From: Anarhynchus alexandrinus
Taxonomy: Eukaryota; Chordata; Aves; Charadriiformes; Charadriidae
Length of the DNA: 64,000 nucleotides
Direction: 5' to 3'
NCBI GenBank assembly: GCA_008711295.1
Contig: VUYV01000020.1
Span: forward strand, 993,558-1,057,557
Part shown: positions 11,621 through 24,400 of the stretch, piece after piece
Layout of the letters: every line of letters begins with the position of its first letter
Position numbering within the stretch: the first letter of the stretch is position 1
Notes under the pieces: generated by a model
The model's input: only the letters and a program-made list of their open reading frames with translations
Database searches by the model: none
Told to the model about the DNA's origin: nothing
Position numbers and translations under genes: made by a program

Positions 11621-13099
11621 AAGGGGTCAGTGCAGGTCAGTGTTCACTTTGCATCCAACACGCTGCCTCCCTTCCCCCTTCTTGAAAAATTAGGAAACCT
11701 TCTGAATCCGGTGAAGAGAAGGTTGCAAAATGTCTAGAATTTTTATTATAGCTTGTAATTTGATGTTGGGTGATCAAAAGCAGAAGAAATGTGTTCAAGT
11801 CCGAGAACTGATCATCCAAGATTTTAAATGAGGAAATTCAGTGATGGCTATGTACGTATATTAAATGCTACAGATCCTGAGAACTGTCCTGGGGATGTTT
11901 GGTTGTAACGAGAAAGACACAGACTGACAGGTTTACCCTGTTGAGTAGTCCATACTCAGAAGGCACACATTACAGTAATATTTTATAGTTACATAAAAAA
12001 GTCTGGATAATTCAAACAGAATTTCTGATTTTAGAAAACAAAAGTGACAAAAACCCTCTTAAGTCTCAATAAAGGGAAGAGAATGACAATCATGTTGCAC
12101 CAAAAATGCAGTTCATCCTACTCAACCACTGTGATACAGAAACATTTCTGAAAATTCTCCAGTGTCACGAGACTGTGAGGGCGCAGGGGCTCCTGCAGGG
12201 TTGGGCTCACCTGTGTGAGTCAAGTGTCCTGGGTGAGAGTGGCCACATGCTCATCAGCAGGAAAAGCCTGCCCGTTCCACACAACCACAGCTTACCCTAC
12301 ATGCCTGTGTCCGTGAAGAAGTGACAACAAGCTTCTCAAACAGACTTTAGAGGGTGGAGGAGAATGATATTGGGACCAAAATTAATAATTCAAAGTGCGG
12401 AGGGGGATGAAAAGGTGGCTGGAGATGGTGAGAATGAAATGCTGCAAAGAGAGCAGGGAGAGATGGCACTCTGGTAGGAGAATGAGCGACTCACTTGAAA
12501 ATAACTTGTTTATATTTTTAAGGTTTCCTTATTTTCCCAGTGGATATGGTTATTTTTCAAAGTAAAATAACCAAGTAATAATTTCATTATGTTTCCTTCC
12601 AAGATTTCAAGCTAAGTGTAAACAAGAAAAATCCAGTGGGAAAATTAATCCAACTTCCTTTTTCAAGAGCACTTCGGTTCTGTTTCTCCCCCCGCCCTTC
12701 TCCTCATATATTTTCACTGCTACTGTTCTTATACCTAGTATCTGTGGCATTGCTGAAACCAGCTGAAATACCTCAGTGACAGCATTTGTTAAAGGATAAA
12801 ACCTGTAGGATCACTGAAAATCAATTCTGATATGGAAATGTTAAGTTCTGAGATTTTCAGAACTTATTAATGACTTTTGACATTTTGGGAATGTTCCATA
12901 TGGGCAAGTCAAAATGATGGAAAACAACTGAACCACTTGCGCTGAGATTTGATCTCTGGCAATTAATATTTGGGCTGCATGAGAGAATCATAAGGAACAA
13001 AAACTCTGTAACAACACCATGGCAATCAGACCGGCAAACTTCCAAAGCTTTAATTTTTCCAGATGTTAAGTGCCTTTTTTTTTTTTTTTTCCAACCCAG
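11621..13099. other. Intergenic sequence, no gene recognised
   Basis: AT-leaning unique sequence ending in a 16-T run (13075-13090) followed by CCAACCCAG, which would make a strong splice acceptor on the plus strand for the candidate exon that follows. No protein, RNA gene or repeat family was recognised in the rest. Confidence 0.5.
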
Positions 13100-13360
13100 G
13101 TGAAGGAGGGACTTCGGAAAAACAGGCGATGAAAACCACTGAATTTGTGAAGGATGGTTGGCATAAATACCACCACATCATTGAATGTTCAGGTACCAGT
13201 GTGCTGGAACACAAGCGGTGTTAATTTGTATTAACTGAAGTCAGAGGGTTTATCTGGACCATAAAAATAAAGTATGTTTTATACATTTTAAAACATGTTT
13301 ACATGTTTTTATAATAAAAATGTTGTGTCTTCAGTCATTTCCAGGCTGGATTGTAATAAA
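13100..13360 (+). other. Candidate terminal exon of an unknown transcript
   Basis: Directly after a very strong acceptor-like context (T16 then CCAACCCAG) there is a 40-codon open stretch (13102-13221) closed by TAA at 13222-13224. AT-rich sequence with three AATAAA signals follows, at 13266, 13313 and 13355, with a GT-rich stretch after the second. This is the layout of a last exon with a 3' UTR. I do not recognise the encoded peptide (it contains the motif WHKYHHII). No matching upstream exon was found, so it may be a long non-coding RNA, possibly divergent from the MRPS18A promoter, or chance. Confidence 0.25.
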
Positions 13361-14744
13361 TGCTGAGTTTGCCTTCAACAGCAGACGTGCTTGTAAATGG
13401 CGAGGATGAGCTGGAGGAGACCTGGAGCCCTCTGGTTCATTCACATGAGGAGAGCCCTGGGGTGGTCTTTCACTGAGGAGTCACGAAAGCCTGAAGCCAG
13501 CTGTCTGCGTCAGCGTTTTGTGCTGTTGTCTGCAGCACGTATAGCCTCAACTCAGTTTCTCTCTTGTTGCCACCAAAGCCTGAGGTTTACCAGAAGGGTC
13601 TTGGGACAGCATAGGCAAAGCCGGTGATGCCCAATCCTTCTGTCTGGCAAACTGATGTGTCGCCATAGAAACTGCTTCATTGAGTGTTTGGTGTGGACAT
13701 CTATAAGCTTCACATCCCTGGCTCTGAGCGCAGGAGGATCCACAAGCTCAGCCTCCGATCATGCCAGTCAAGATTTACACGAGGCTGAGCGCGGAGCAGG
13801 CTCTGCAGCCTGTTCCAGCCAGGAATCAAACACCTAGACGTTAAGTGAAGTAGGATTTTTATAACAAGGCACAGAGTCAAGACTGAAATAGTTTGCAGGA
13901 GAGAGTGCCAGATGGGTTTGTACTTTGCGAGAAGAGTAGAGGCTCTGTCATAATGATGAACTTTGCAGTCCTCATCTTGCTCTTCTTCCCATATTTAGCT
14001 CCATGAGATTGAAGTGGGGGAAGCCCGTGCTGTGCTCTGATGTTGGACCATGATGGGACGTGATGGAGAGATCTCCAGCAGGGTTTTCCTCTTATGGCTC
14101 CTTCAGCCAGATGGCTTCAATCTACTGACCAATTCTCTGTGCTTTGTGTGAGGTCTGTATGCAATTTAAATGGAGCCTGTTCTCAGCTAGTTTTGCCTTT
14201 TCTTTGCCCCCCTCCCCCACATGCACATATATTCCCAACTGACCCTTTTCATGCTTCCCCTTTTCTCTAGCCATTTGGGGAAATTATGCTGGCACCATAT
14301 AACAAATATATCAGCTGGATTCGCCTGAAAGCCCTTCACTTCTGGAGGCTTGCAGTCATCTAACTCCTCCGAGTATTTCTGAGAAGAGCGCTCGCTTAGG
14401 CAACTGTGCTGTTGATGTAACTCTCAGAGTGGGATTTCTTTGCGATGCTGCTGTTTTCCAGCTGGTTAGAAGTTTAGAACATGGCACTTCTTGTACACAC
14501 CTATGTTTGCTACCACCCTGAGTCCTGGCAGATTTGTCTAATCAACAGAGCACAGTTATCTGAACCTCAATTTATCTTCGCATTTTGCAAATCTGGAAAG
14601 AACGTATTTGCTCTCTAGGTTATATTTTTTTTTTTTGCATTTTCTGATATTGTTCAGCATGAAAAGCCTTAAATAACATGAGAAATAAAAGCAGGGACTG
14701 CCCTTCTCATTGCATTTTTATCACTTAGCACCAAAATTACACTG
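13361..14744. other. Intergenic sequence, no gene recognised
   Basis: Mixed-composition sequence with several short open frames on both strands, none resembling a known protein. A 10-12 T run occurs near 14627-14637. No RNA gene or repeat family was recognised. Confidence 0.6.
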
Positions 14745-14840
14745 AACAGTAGACAATAAGAGACAGTCTTTATTAGACAGTCTTCTAAATAGAGGACAGT
14801 AGAAGACAATAGAAGAGTGGAACAGTACAAGACAGTAGGA
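14745..14840. repeat. Degenerate minisatellite of GACAGT/AGAA units
   Basis: About 95 bases built from variants of a roughly 10-base word such as gacagtagaa (for example 'ggacagtagaagacaatagaa' and 'acaagacagtagg'). Unit length and spelling vary, as in an old decayed tandem repeat. It is non-coding. Confidence 0.65.
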
Positions 14841-17800
14841 CATCTCTGTTTTGTTTCAGTCATCATCAAGCTTGCTTCCTGGATGGGCATGTTGGAAAAA
14901 AGATCAGATGGGCTGGAGTGGTGGTTGTTGGTCTGTTAAAATCAGTTTTATTTCATCCCTAGCTGTGTGTGCTTTCTGCTTTGCACTCTGTTGTGCTGCA
15001 TTTTTTTAGCGAATACTTTACTTTCATTAATCAGTGGGCTGGAAGAGACTCGGAGGCTGCTGGAAAATAGTAGTGTTGGCCTCCTTGCCAGCCAGGTGAA
15101 AACACAATATGCTCTTGCCTTTCTTATGGCTTCCTAATATGAGTCACAGCTGCCTGGATACCTTATCTGTTTAGAGACAGATAAGGGAAAAGGGAATTTC
15201 CCTTTGGGAAAGAAGGGCTTGGGAGTACTTTTACGACACTTTCCAATTCTCTTGGTACGTTGGACTGTAGGGTCTACATGGGCCTCTGCCATGTTGTGAA
15301 GCTCAAAGAGCTATTCCACTGATGAGGATTTCCAAAGCGTATGGTAATGCAGGGCTGCTTCTCTTTTAATTTAATTTCTGTCAGTTCTTTCCGGGAAAGG
15401 CATTCAGTGTCTGTTTGTGTGAGTGATAATGACAAGTGATTCCCATTTTCATATCTGAGACATGGAAAGAAACTCCCCTCCTGACCCCAAAGATACTTGT
15501 TTCTGGTACCCTGCAGATCTACTGTATATAAAAGAAGGACTCTGCCTTCANAGAGAAGAATATGAGCTTGGCATGCAACAAGAAAGCTGAGACAGTGCTC
15601 GGCAGAGATGAAAGTGAGGTACTGATGGCCAGAGTTTAATTGGGTTTTCATAAAACATGCTGTTCTTCACAATTTGGCTAGCGCTTGATAGTTTCTTTTT
15701 ATGAGTCTGGCAAGACAATGAAACTTCAAACCATTTGCTTTGCAACTGGAAAAATGAACCAGAGAGATATTCAGAAGAGCGCTAGGACTCTTTGTCTCTT
15801 GTATTGAGAAGAAGCAATTCAGCAGCGAGGGAACGAGAGCCTCTTGCAGCCATACAAGCACAGTTTAGCAGTAAATCAGCTCAGCTGCAGTCCTTACCAC
15901 ATGATATTCTTTAGCTGCCACTGGGGAGAATTCTGCTCATCTCCAGACAAGATTTTGACTTGAGTTAATATTTATTTCCATTTTTACAGATGTGCTGTCC
16001 AGTGATGGATGGGGTGTGGTAACCTTCTACTTTTTCACACCTGGTCCACACCTGTTTGGGATCTCATTCCCTGCCCTACTGGGCAGCAGCTCTTGAACTT
16101 TGTTGGATCCTGGATCTCAAGCCAACTGAGGGTGGTGAACAACTTTGAAACTCTTGGCCAGAGGGCTTTTTGTTTTTCAAGGCAGAGAGGTTGATAGGTT
16201 TTGTTTTGTTCTTGAGTGAATATTAATTCTCATGACAAAAACATTTCACAATAAGCTCTTTCCATTTGACAGCTCTTTGGCAGCACATATGTGAAATAAG
16301 TTGGTTTTTTGTAGTCCTGTTCCTAGTGGGTGAGAATATCTCTGTCTCAAAAAGGCAATGGACTTTCATTGCACTCATTGATAATATAATCAAAGAAGTT
16401 CTGGACTAAATATTCCTCAGAGTCTGAACTCTGGGGAATGTAGAAGTTGATCCTCCAGCACACTGTGAAGAAACTTGTTCTTGTCTTGCCTGTGCAGCTC
16501 CTTTTGGGTAAGAAGGGGGCTTTGGTCTCCAGGGCTGTGAATTCAAGAGCATGAAATTCAATACAAAAATTTTAAAACAAAAAACAAATGGCATTGTTTA
16601 GAATCCTGTTATAGCATGTTTTTTTCATTTGCACTGTGGGAGATTTAAATATTAGTATGTGAGCACTAGCCAAATTTAGGTTGGTCAAGACTAGAGAGGA
16701 ACTGCAAGGAAGCTCAGAGAGACCCAACTAAGCTTACTGCAAAGGCAGCTCAATGGCAAATTAAGTTCCCTGTAGAGTGCCAGAAGATAATGCATGATTG
16801 GGAGAAAACTCATTTGCTCGGACATCTTGAAGTACTCTAATTTAATTCTTTTAGTTTAGGAAAAGACCTGAGCAACACTACTCAGTGTGCTCATCAGTAT
16901 TACCGAGAATATACTTAATGGGGCATTGTGTGAATGGCAAGTATGTGGAGAGTAACTGTAGTTGTTAATAACGTAATTGAAAGCCAGAATAAACATCATG
17001 TTTCAGGCTTTTAAACTAATATCCTTTCAAATTTGGATGGTGGACAGGTTACTAAGTGGATTTTACAGCCTCCCCTGACTTGTCTGATAGCTTTTTCTAG
17101 AGGTGGAATACTGATCTATAGAGACCTTGAGACTGATACACCAGAGCAACTCACATGTTCCACATCTGCTGGTTTCTGTCTGTACGGGCTAAAGGAGTTG
17201 GTGACTCAGGACAGAGGTGCATGGAAGGAGCTCTGGTGTTAACCTGGGACAAGAACAGTTGGTATGTCATGAGCAAAGACCAACATTTGCTATCAGACAT
17301 GGGTTACGGGATCACAGAGCTGAGTTGTGATTAACTTGTGAGTAGACCAGCATGTCAGTGTGGCATTGGGGGCTATTGATCAAGGTTCAAAGACAACTAC
17401 TGGGCAGTATGTTGTAGTCCCAGGGCTGGAATAGTAGGAGAGCTGCAGGTCAGTATGAGGAGCATCCACAGAGTTTGCTGTGGTGACACCAGGGAACAAC
17501 AGAGACAGGAGGGGAGTTGCCAGTCAGGAATGAGGGATGTCGGCAGAGCTCAGTATTTGGAGTAACTGGTTAGTGGTAAGGTGCTTTCTTCTTCCTTGGA
17601 TGCCACTATGTGTCAATCTTTCCTGTTTTTTTTTTTGCAATTTTCCTTTAAGAATCTGAATCCCCCTGAGCAGCAGGTGATCTTGAGGAATAAGCTTGGG
17701 AAAGTTTTGTTAAAAGAGAGCGGGTTATAAAAACAACCCTCTCTGCACGTCTTGAACCTGTCAGCATGACGCTGCCGACGACGCAGCTGGAGGGGAACGC

Positions 17801-20800
17801 GGCAGGCTCCTTGGCCCTGAAGCAGAGCAGCCCACACAGCCTGCAAACGTTATGGGCCCGGCGTGGGTTTGGGGGAGGTGTGCCTGCCTTGCCAGGTGGG
17901 CCATGCATGGAAGTCAGATGCTTAAGTGGCCATAAGCCTCTAATCAAAGTGATCGTTTTGAATCCCAGTTCTGCCAAGGGCTTGAGAGGGGTGAGGAAAG
18001 TGCATGAAAGTCCTCCTGGGCTCATCTCCAAAGTACAGGGTCCTTCTGAGCATCCTCTTTGGGACTAAATTATTGGCCCCTTGCAAGATGAAATAACTCT
18101 TTGTCAGGATAGTTCTCTGCAAGTGGCTGCAGCATGAAGTTGTGCTGGTGTCCAAGCCTGGAAAAGTCAAAGAAAGCTGGAAAGAAGATGGCTGAGGGGC
18201 TAGGGAAGCTTTTGTCACTGAGGCCTGGGGTGCCGGTTTGCCCAGGATGTCTTGGTGTCCTGCTCAGGGTCAGTAGCCCTAGAGCAGGGGTTGCTGCAAA
18301 CATTTCCATCTAGACAAATTGACTCTGTTTGTTCCTGTTGGCTTTACTCCTGTCTCCTTTGTGTTCCAGAAAGGGAGAATTTACCCTCTGCAAATGCAGG
18401 GCTTAAATGCAATTTTCCTGGAGCTCGGACACTCAGCCAAATCAGCAGGAGATTTTTGGAAACGACGGGAGCCAGCTGAGGTCAGTTTTGATCCAGTAGG
18501 AACTTTACTAAACCAGTCTTGATTAGGAGTCACTTTCATTAGGCCAAGTCAGTAGGAACTGCGGAGAGCTGGCTGAAAAGGTGTAATTCCTGGTGAGGAG
18601 CTCTTGGATGGAAGTCACCTCCTAGATGAAGGAGTCAGGGCCATGCTGAGTTATTTGCTGCTAGAAGGGACTTTGTTCTTGACCAGCTGAACTAGCCTAA
18701 GCTCTTTAAGTTTTTCTCAACTTTCCTCATTGTACGATAAGACCCTTCCCAAACAGGCAGCAATGGAAATATAGCTTTTGCGTAAGGAGCGGCAGAATTT
18801 ACTGTGCCCTCTGTGGGTGCCCTGAAGCCAGGCTGGAACCTTCTCTGCGTACAGCTGCTGTCTAAATCCACTGTGTTGTCCTCACCCCAGTTGTATGGAG
18901 GCTTCTCTTGATCTTTAGGGATACTGCAGGAAACTAATTCCTCTGACTGTCCCCAGAGCTGTCTGTTTGGAGAAGAGGTGTCATATCATAGCATGACATG
19001 TGAAGCTATGTAGTGCTATGTTGTGGGATATTCGGCATGCCACGTCCTTAGCTGTGCAGTAGCATATGTGATCATGCCCTTCTGTCTATCTGTCAAGGCA
19101 GGTCACCCTTTCTCCCAGGATTATTTTGCTTCCTGTTTTCTGGGTTGTTACATCCTGATGATGGCATACATTTTCTCAGGATGCTTCCAGGCTGTTCTGC
19201 TTCTAATGCAGCATCTGATCCATGTTCTTAGGTGACTAGCTGAGGATGCAGGCCACCTGGGTTCAATTCTCTGCTTTGCCACAGACTTTCTGCACGATCT
19301 TGGCAAGTCATGAAGTGATTTTTCCAACAGGTTTTTCTTGTGCCACATTTTTAGAAGCAAAAGTCAAACTCTAAGAGAATAGCAAGAATAAGCTTTTGCG
19401 TGCTGGCCATTCATGAAGTACAAAGTACCTACATGTGGTCTGTGTGGTTGTGCTTGAGAAATAATAGCTTAGAGTAATTACCAAATGATCAAGAGCATAG
19501 CTATGTTGGAAGAGCCACCTAGTGGGAATATGGTCTGCATGTCTAGAAGTCTTTCTGCTGGACTGGGCATCGTTTACTGCCTCCTCTCTTCCCTGCCTAG
19601 GGCCATTCCCTTGTTTACCCAGTGACAGAAATGAGGACAGTATAGGGTTGCATCAGTTTAAATGCATCTACATGAGGGTTTTTGCTGGCATAGTTACATC
19701 AGCAGCCGTCTTTGGGTGGATGAGCTTTGCAATGAGGGACAAGCCTTAGTCTTTGAGTTCCTCAGGGACTTAACCATAACTGGGACATAATTGTATCTCT
19801 CTTCCCTGTAGGTCTGTATGAAGATGAACACATTAAAATTAAGAGTTGCACAAGCTGTAGCTGCAGGGACCGTTGAAAAACTTTGATAGATACAGCATCA
19901 TTCAACCAAGATTTCGTAAGGTGTTCAGTTCATAAGATGACTTGAAACGTGCACTTGATAAGTGGAAGTGAAAACTTGGAGAGTTTGGAGAGGTAGATCA
20001 GTTCAACATTTACCTAATTCTAAATATCCTTTGCAATGCTACTAAAGATACCCATGTTTATATACAAGGAAGGAAAATGTAAACCAGGAGAGCATTAAGG
20101 TGATCTGTTTACTTTTAGCTACTCACCTGGCTTGCACAGTGTTTTGGTCGTTGGTTCTCAGTTTTGTCTCTCAAATGGAGTAAAATCATTGAATTGGGGA
20201 TTCTCAATGGGCAAGTGTGGATAATGGCAATTTACTGTAAATTCAAGGCCTTTCAGCTGATTTTTGTTAGTCTCTGCTAGAGGGCCAGTAGTTTGGAGAC
20301 TTACTATGCAATTAGGTCTCTTTCAAAGCAAAATTGTGAAATGGATCCAACTCTGTCCTTGAAAGCTTCTGCTGCTGGAAGCTGCGTGACCTAATCCATT
20401 CCTCCACAGAGCAGACTCTGTTACAGGAGCTTTTTCTAGCAGGGCCTGTAAAAGCAGCTCCTTCTCTTGGCCTGAAAACTGATGGCCCAGTTGACCTACC
20501 ACTTTTGGCTTCAGGAAGAGGCCCTGATCCCACTGGTTTCAGAAACAAACATTCTTTGTGGTTGCTTCTCTAAAGTCAGCATTTCACATCAGTGCATACT
20601 TGGCCTTTATACTTTCAAAGCAGGTTTTTTTTTTTCCCCCTTCCAGATACTAGGGAACAAGGGATTCAGAATGTCTGGTAGTGAAAAAGCGGCGTGATGC
20701 CAGGGCTGTATTGCTGGCAGCATAGTGTAAACTTGCTTGTCTTATAAGTTGGTGGCAAAGGAAGTTCTTTGGAAAGCCATGGAAAGACTATCTGGAAAAT

Positions 20801-22252
20801 CAACAAAGGTGTTCCATGTGAATGAGCCACCTTCCTTTTTGCAGCTCTCAAAAGGAGTCCTCCTGCAAGGTGGTTTGGGCATTTTAAGGAGTGGTAAGTG
20901 AACCACACCTCTTCTTACAAATTCTTCTCACTGACCCACCACTGGGCCTTAATTCTGCCAAGAAAAAAAAATCTTTTAAAGTTCAGTGTCAACAAGCAAG
21001 TGCTGTCCGTTCTCTGTAAGGACAACATGTATCTGAGTGATCTAAAAATATCATTCTGTGTTGAGAACTAGAGGATCTGTGTCCTCTGTAGGGACCTGAG
21101 TTGCAGAGAGTAACTAAAATACAAGATTTACTAATTTTGTCCAGTTGGTGGTAGCATGTGAGGACAGCTTTCAGAAAAGACCAGTTTTCATTCTTGGTTT
21201 CCTGAAATGATGTATCTGTCTGTCCACTTACCTGCCAGCCTCGACTGGGCATGCACAAGGTGATGGTGAGGAGTACAGACCCTGCGTTAGATTTTGAGCT
21301 AGATTCTTTGCATATGAGCTGTGCCTGGCACAGGCAGCTGGGGGCGGATCGTCAGGAAGCCAAATGCAACTTCCTTGTCATATGGGACAGTCATAGTGTG
21401 AGTTGGGGTATGCTAAGGGCAATTTTCTTTTATGCTACCGATGGATAAACTCCACAGACCCTTAATGTGATGAAGAATGAGATAATAAAACAGAATTTTG
21501 TCAAGAGCTCTGCCCCTGTTAAGATATCTTTCTCACCGGGTTACTCTCCACTGTCCCTTTGCACTCACAGTCCTGACAATATGTATTGAGTTATGCAAAA
21601 CGGAAGGGATGGAAAAAAGACCGATGAGTGGTATCTAGTTTCTAGGCCATTTCTTCCAGCCCAGGAGTCTTTCCATCCCATCTCACTCCCTGTGTTTTCA
21701 TAAATGGCAGAGAGGAACTGGACTGTAGCATAAAAGTCATGTTGCTTTTGGGTTTTCTTTTTTAATAGTATACAGCATAGACTGGATTGTGAAATGAACG
21801 GCAAATGCTCTGTAAAGGGCTTTTTGCCCTTCAATGCAAAGATTTCAGTCTGTGCCCCAGTACAGCTCTGCCTCTGTCTTCTAATGGGAGGCCTCAGCAC
21901 GGGGAAACACGTCCAAGGCAGGCAGAACAACAGGGCGGGAATTAGTCAGATGCAGAGGAGAGCGACTCGATACTAATGGCCAGATAGGCTCTGACAGCCT
22001 CACACCAATGGGCCACTCTCCTCTACAGGGAGTTTACGAGGCCTTGGCTTGTGTGGCCACCTCCACTTATGAATGAAAATCAAAACCAGATTGATGTCCC
22101 CCTCCCAACAGCAGCTGCCTGTTTTTTTGCATAAATCGTGCTCCCCTGCCCCTCTCCAGGGGAGCTCCATAAAATAAATGGATTCATTACATGCGGATTT
22201 CCTTTTCCTTCTTCTCTGGAGAAACAAAGAGCCTATTAGACACAATATGGAA
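14841..22252. other. Long intergenic stretch, no gene recognised
   Basis: About 7.4 kb of unique sequence with balanced composition. It contains an ambiguous base at 15551, a T run near 17628-17637 and another near 20626-20636. The longest open frames (about 120-135 codons, for example 15274-15651 minus and 17648-18031 minus) show no domain, no signal and no relation to known proteins that I can see. I treat them as chance. The final part (about 21980-22250) looks compositionally distinctive and could be a conserved regulatory element, but nothing in it is specific. Confidence 0.6.
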
Positions 22253-22314
22253 ATGCACATACGCATGCACACACGTGCAGACAACATGAAAATGTGCACG
22301 TGCACATGCAGTGT
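22253..22314. repeat. Alternating purine-pyrimidine tract with 16-bp perfect palindrome
   Basis: A stretch dominated by CA/TG/CG steps (for example tacgcatgcacacacgtgcag). It contains the perfect inverted repeat ATGTGCACGTGCACAT at 22292-22307, centred on CACGTG. Alternating purine-pyrimidine DNA of this kind can adopt Z-DNA. The centre is also a canonical E-box. Confidence 0.75.
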
Positions 22315-23810
22315 GTAAGCTCCCTCCCATCTCCGTACCCAGACAGTGCCATAAAATACGTGCAGAAAACCCCTTCTGCTTTCCGTGCACAGCGCTGCCG
22401 AACACACAAGCCTGTATTCATTCGCGCAGATCTACAACTTAAATTCTAAACTAACAAGGACAGGAAAGCCCAGGGCAAGTTGCCTCCTCCCAAAAGGTGC
22501 AGCACTGAGAGTGCGCTGAGTGGGGGTTGCTTTCTTTCGCCAAAGCCTCCCCTAGTGCCCAGGAGCTGTGTTTTTACCAAGAGCGTAAGGCCCCCGTCCT
22601 TCTCGGAGCAGGGCTCGCAGCAGGCTGTGCGCATGGGGACATCAGAACCACAGGCGGTGGGAGGCTGCCAGCTCTCCCTCCAGCTCAAGTAGAGGAGGGT
22701 GCTTTGTGGCTGAGAAAAGGCAGAGGGATGAAGGTAGGGAAATGGCCGGGAGCCCTTCATTCCTCTCATCTCCAGGTGGCGGCAATACTGGCACAGGAAA
22801 GCACACCTTCCCTGGAAAGCTCTGTCTGCCTGCAGCAGCCGCAGATGCAAATCTCACACACCTGCGTACCGGGGTGAGGGACACGCTGGAAACCCCTGGC
22901 TGAACAGGTTACACAAAGTTAGGAGATGCATGCATTCTCCTTCAGGATGCTGCCCATAAGACGTTGGCCCCGGGACAAGACTGTAGTATGTGGGTACGTT
23001 TGCATTGTATGCTAAACCTGGGTCAGAGCCTGGGTTTAGAGCACTAACTTGCTTCCCATGCAAATTGTGAACGCCCTAACTAATCCTCAGGTCCAACTCC
23101 CTCCAACTTCAGTTGGAAAGCCTTTGGGGCTCTGAAAGGCCAGCTTCGACAGGGTGCTGTGCTGTAGAAACATACAGCCATCAGATTACAACAGCACTGG
23201 GAAACTGGTCGTAACCTTTACCAGCTCCTAGTTAGCTCCGCTCACTTGACTGAGGAGCCAGGAATGGGGGAGAGGCAGAAGAGGAGAGCTGCTTTCTTTG
23301 CCTGAAGCCAGGGGATGCTGTGCCTTGGGACAAGGGAGAGGGACAGATTGCTCAGCTGGAGGGTGGGAGGCAGGCATGATGGTGACATTTGCTGGGTCAA
23401 AGCCCAGGACCACGCTAAGGACACGCCACTAGTGCCTTAGCTGGACTGAACTCTGCCAAAGCTGTGGTGTTCGAGGGAAGGAACTGAACATCAATCTCCT
23501 TTTTTATCCAGAGTCCATACTACTGTGGAGCCTTTTTAGCCTTGTAGCCTTTTTAGGAAGTGGTGGTGTAAATTTAGGAGGCCATAGCAGGAGGCTGGAG
23601 GCAAGAGAGACCCATTCAAAGTCAAGCAGTGGGGAGAGCAACGTTGCCAGCAGAAGGAGTTCAGATACATGATCCAAGATCCAAATCTCTCAAATCATAA
23701 ATGTCTCAGTAGTGTAAGAAGATACTGGTGTTTTTCTCAGGCCTGCAATATTGGGCTTTCGGGTTACAGTCAGGCTCCATTGCTAGCTTTTCCTGGCAGC
23801 TATGGAGAGT
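22315..23810. other. Intergenic sequence, no gene recognised
   Basis: Moderately GC-rich unique sequence. Overlapping open frames occur at about 22446-22884 on both strands. They have no consistent frame or recognisable domain and are best explained by low stop-codon density. No RNA gene or mobile element was recognised. Confidence 0.6.
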
Positions 23811-24400
23811 AGGAACTCTCCCTTATAAGATGTACGTTTTCACATAATTGAGTGGGTCTGAGAGCTGGAGCTTTAAGAAAAACAGTGACTCGAATGGGAT
23901 GTCTGATGAAATCTAGAAAGTCAGCAGCATGGGGGGAGACAGACCGTGCAGAGGAGGGCTTCTGAAGAACTGCTGAGCAGAAGCCCTGTGACTGAGAGAA
24001 ACTAGCAAGAACTGAGATATGAGGGAGCTTAAAGCAGTTCATAGTGCCTTAAATTCAGTATTCTAAGCCCCAAGGTTTCAGACATTACAAGATGGACCAC
24101 AAAAATTTGTGATAACTTTAAAATCATAAGCTTTTGTGAAAGAATAAATGATGCATTTTCTCTCTTTGCCTCTTGGTTTCTCAGCCTTAGAGTTGCCTTC
24201 AAATCGCATTTAGTAGTTTTCCCCACAGTGAAGAGTACTAGAAACTTCTCTCATGTAGAAAACATGTTGCATTGGGGTCACAATTTTCAGTTTTCCCCAC
24301 AATCAAGAGGGCTAGAAACTTGTCTCATGTAGAAAATGTGTTTCTCACCTAATCATCTGTCATCAGGAACTGGAGCTTTAAGGAAAAACGGCAACAGTAT
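23811..24400 (-). repeat. Three-copy degenerate repeat (about 75-90 bp unit)
   Basis: Three related blocks share the pattern agraact-tctc-atgtagaaaa-tgttt-tcacctaat, followed in two of them by ctggagctttaag-aaaaac. They lie at about 23811-23895, 24216-24289 and 24290-24395. The second and third are directly adjacent, each opening GTTTTCCCCACA. The first is about 400 bases away. The unit family is not one I can name. It ends exactly where the unassigned minus-strand open frame terminates, so the repeat and that frame may belong to one old element. Confidence 0.6.
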
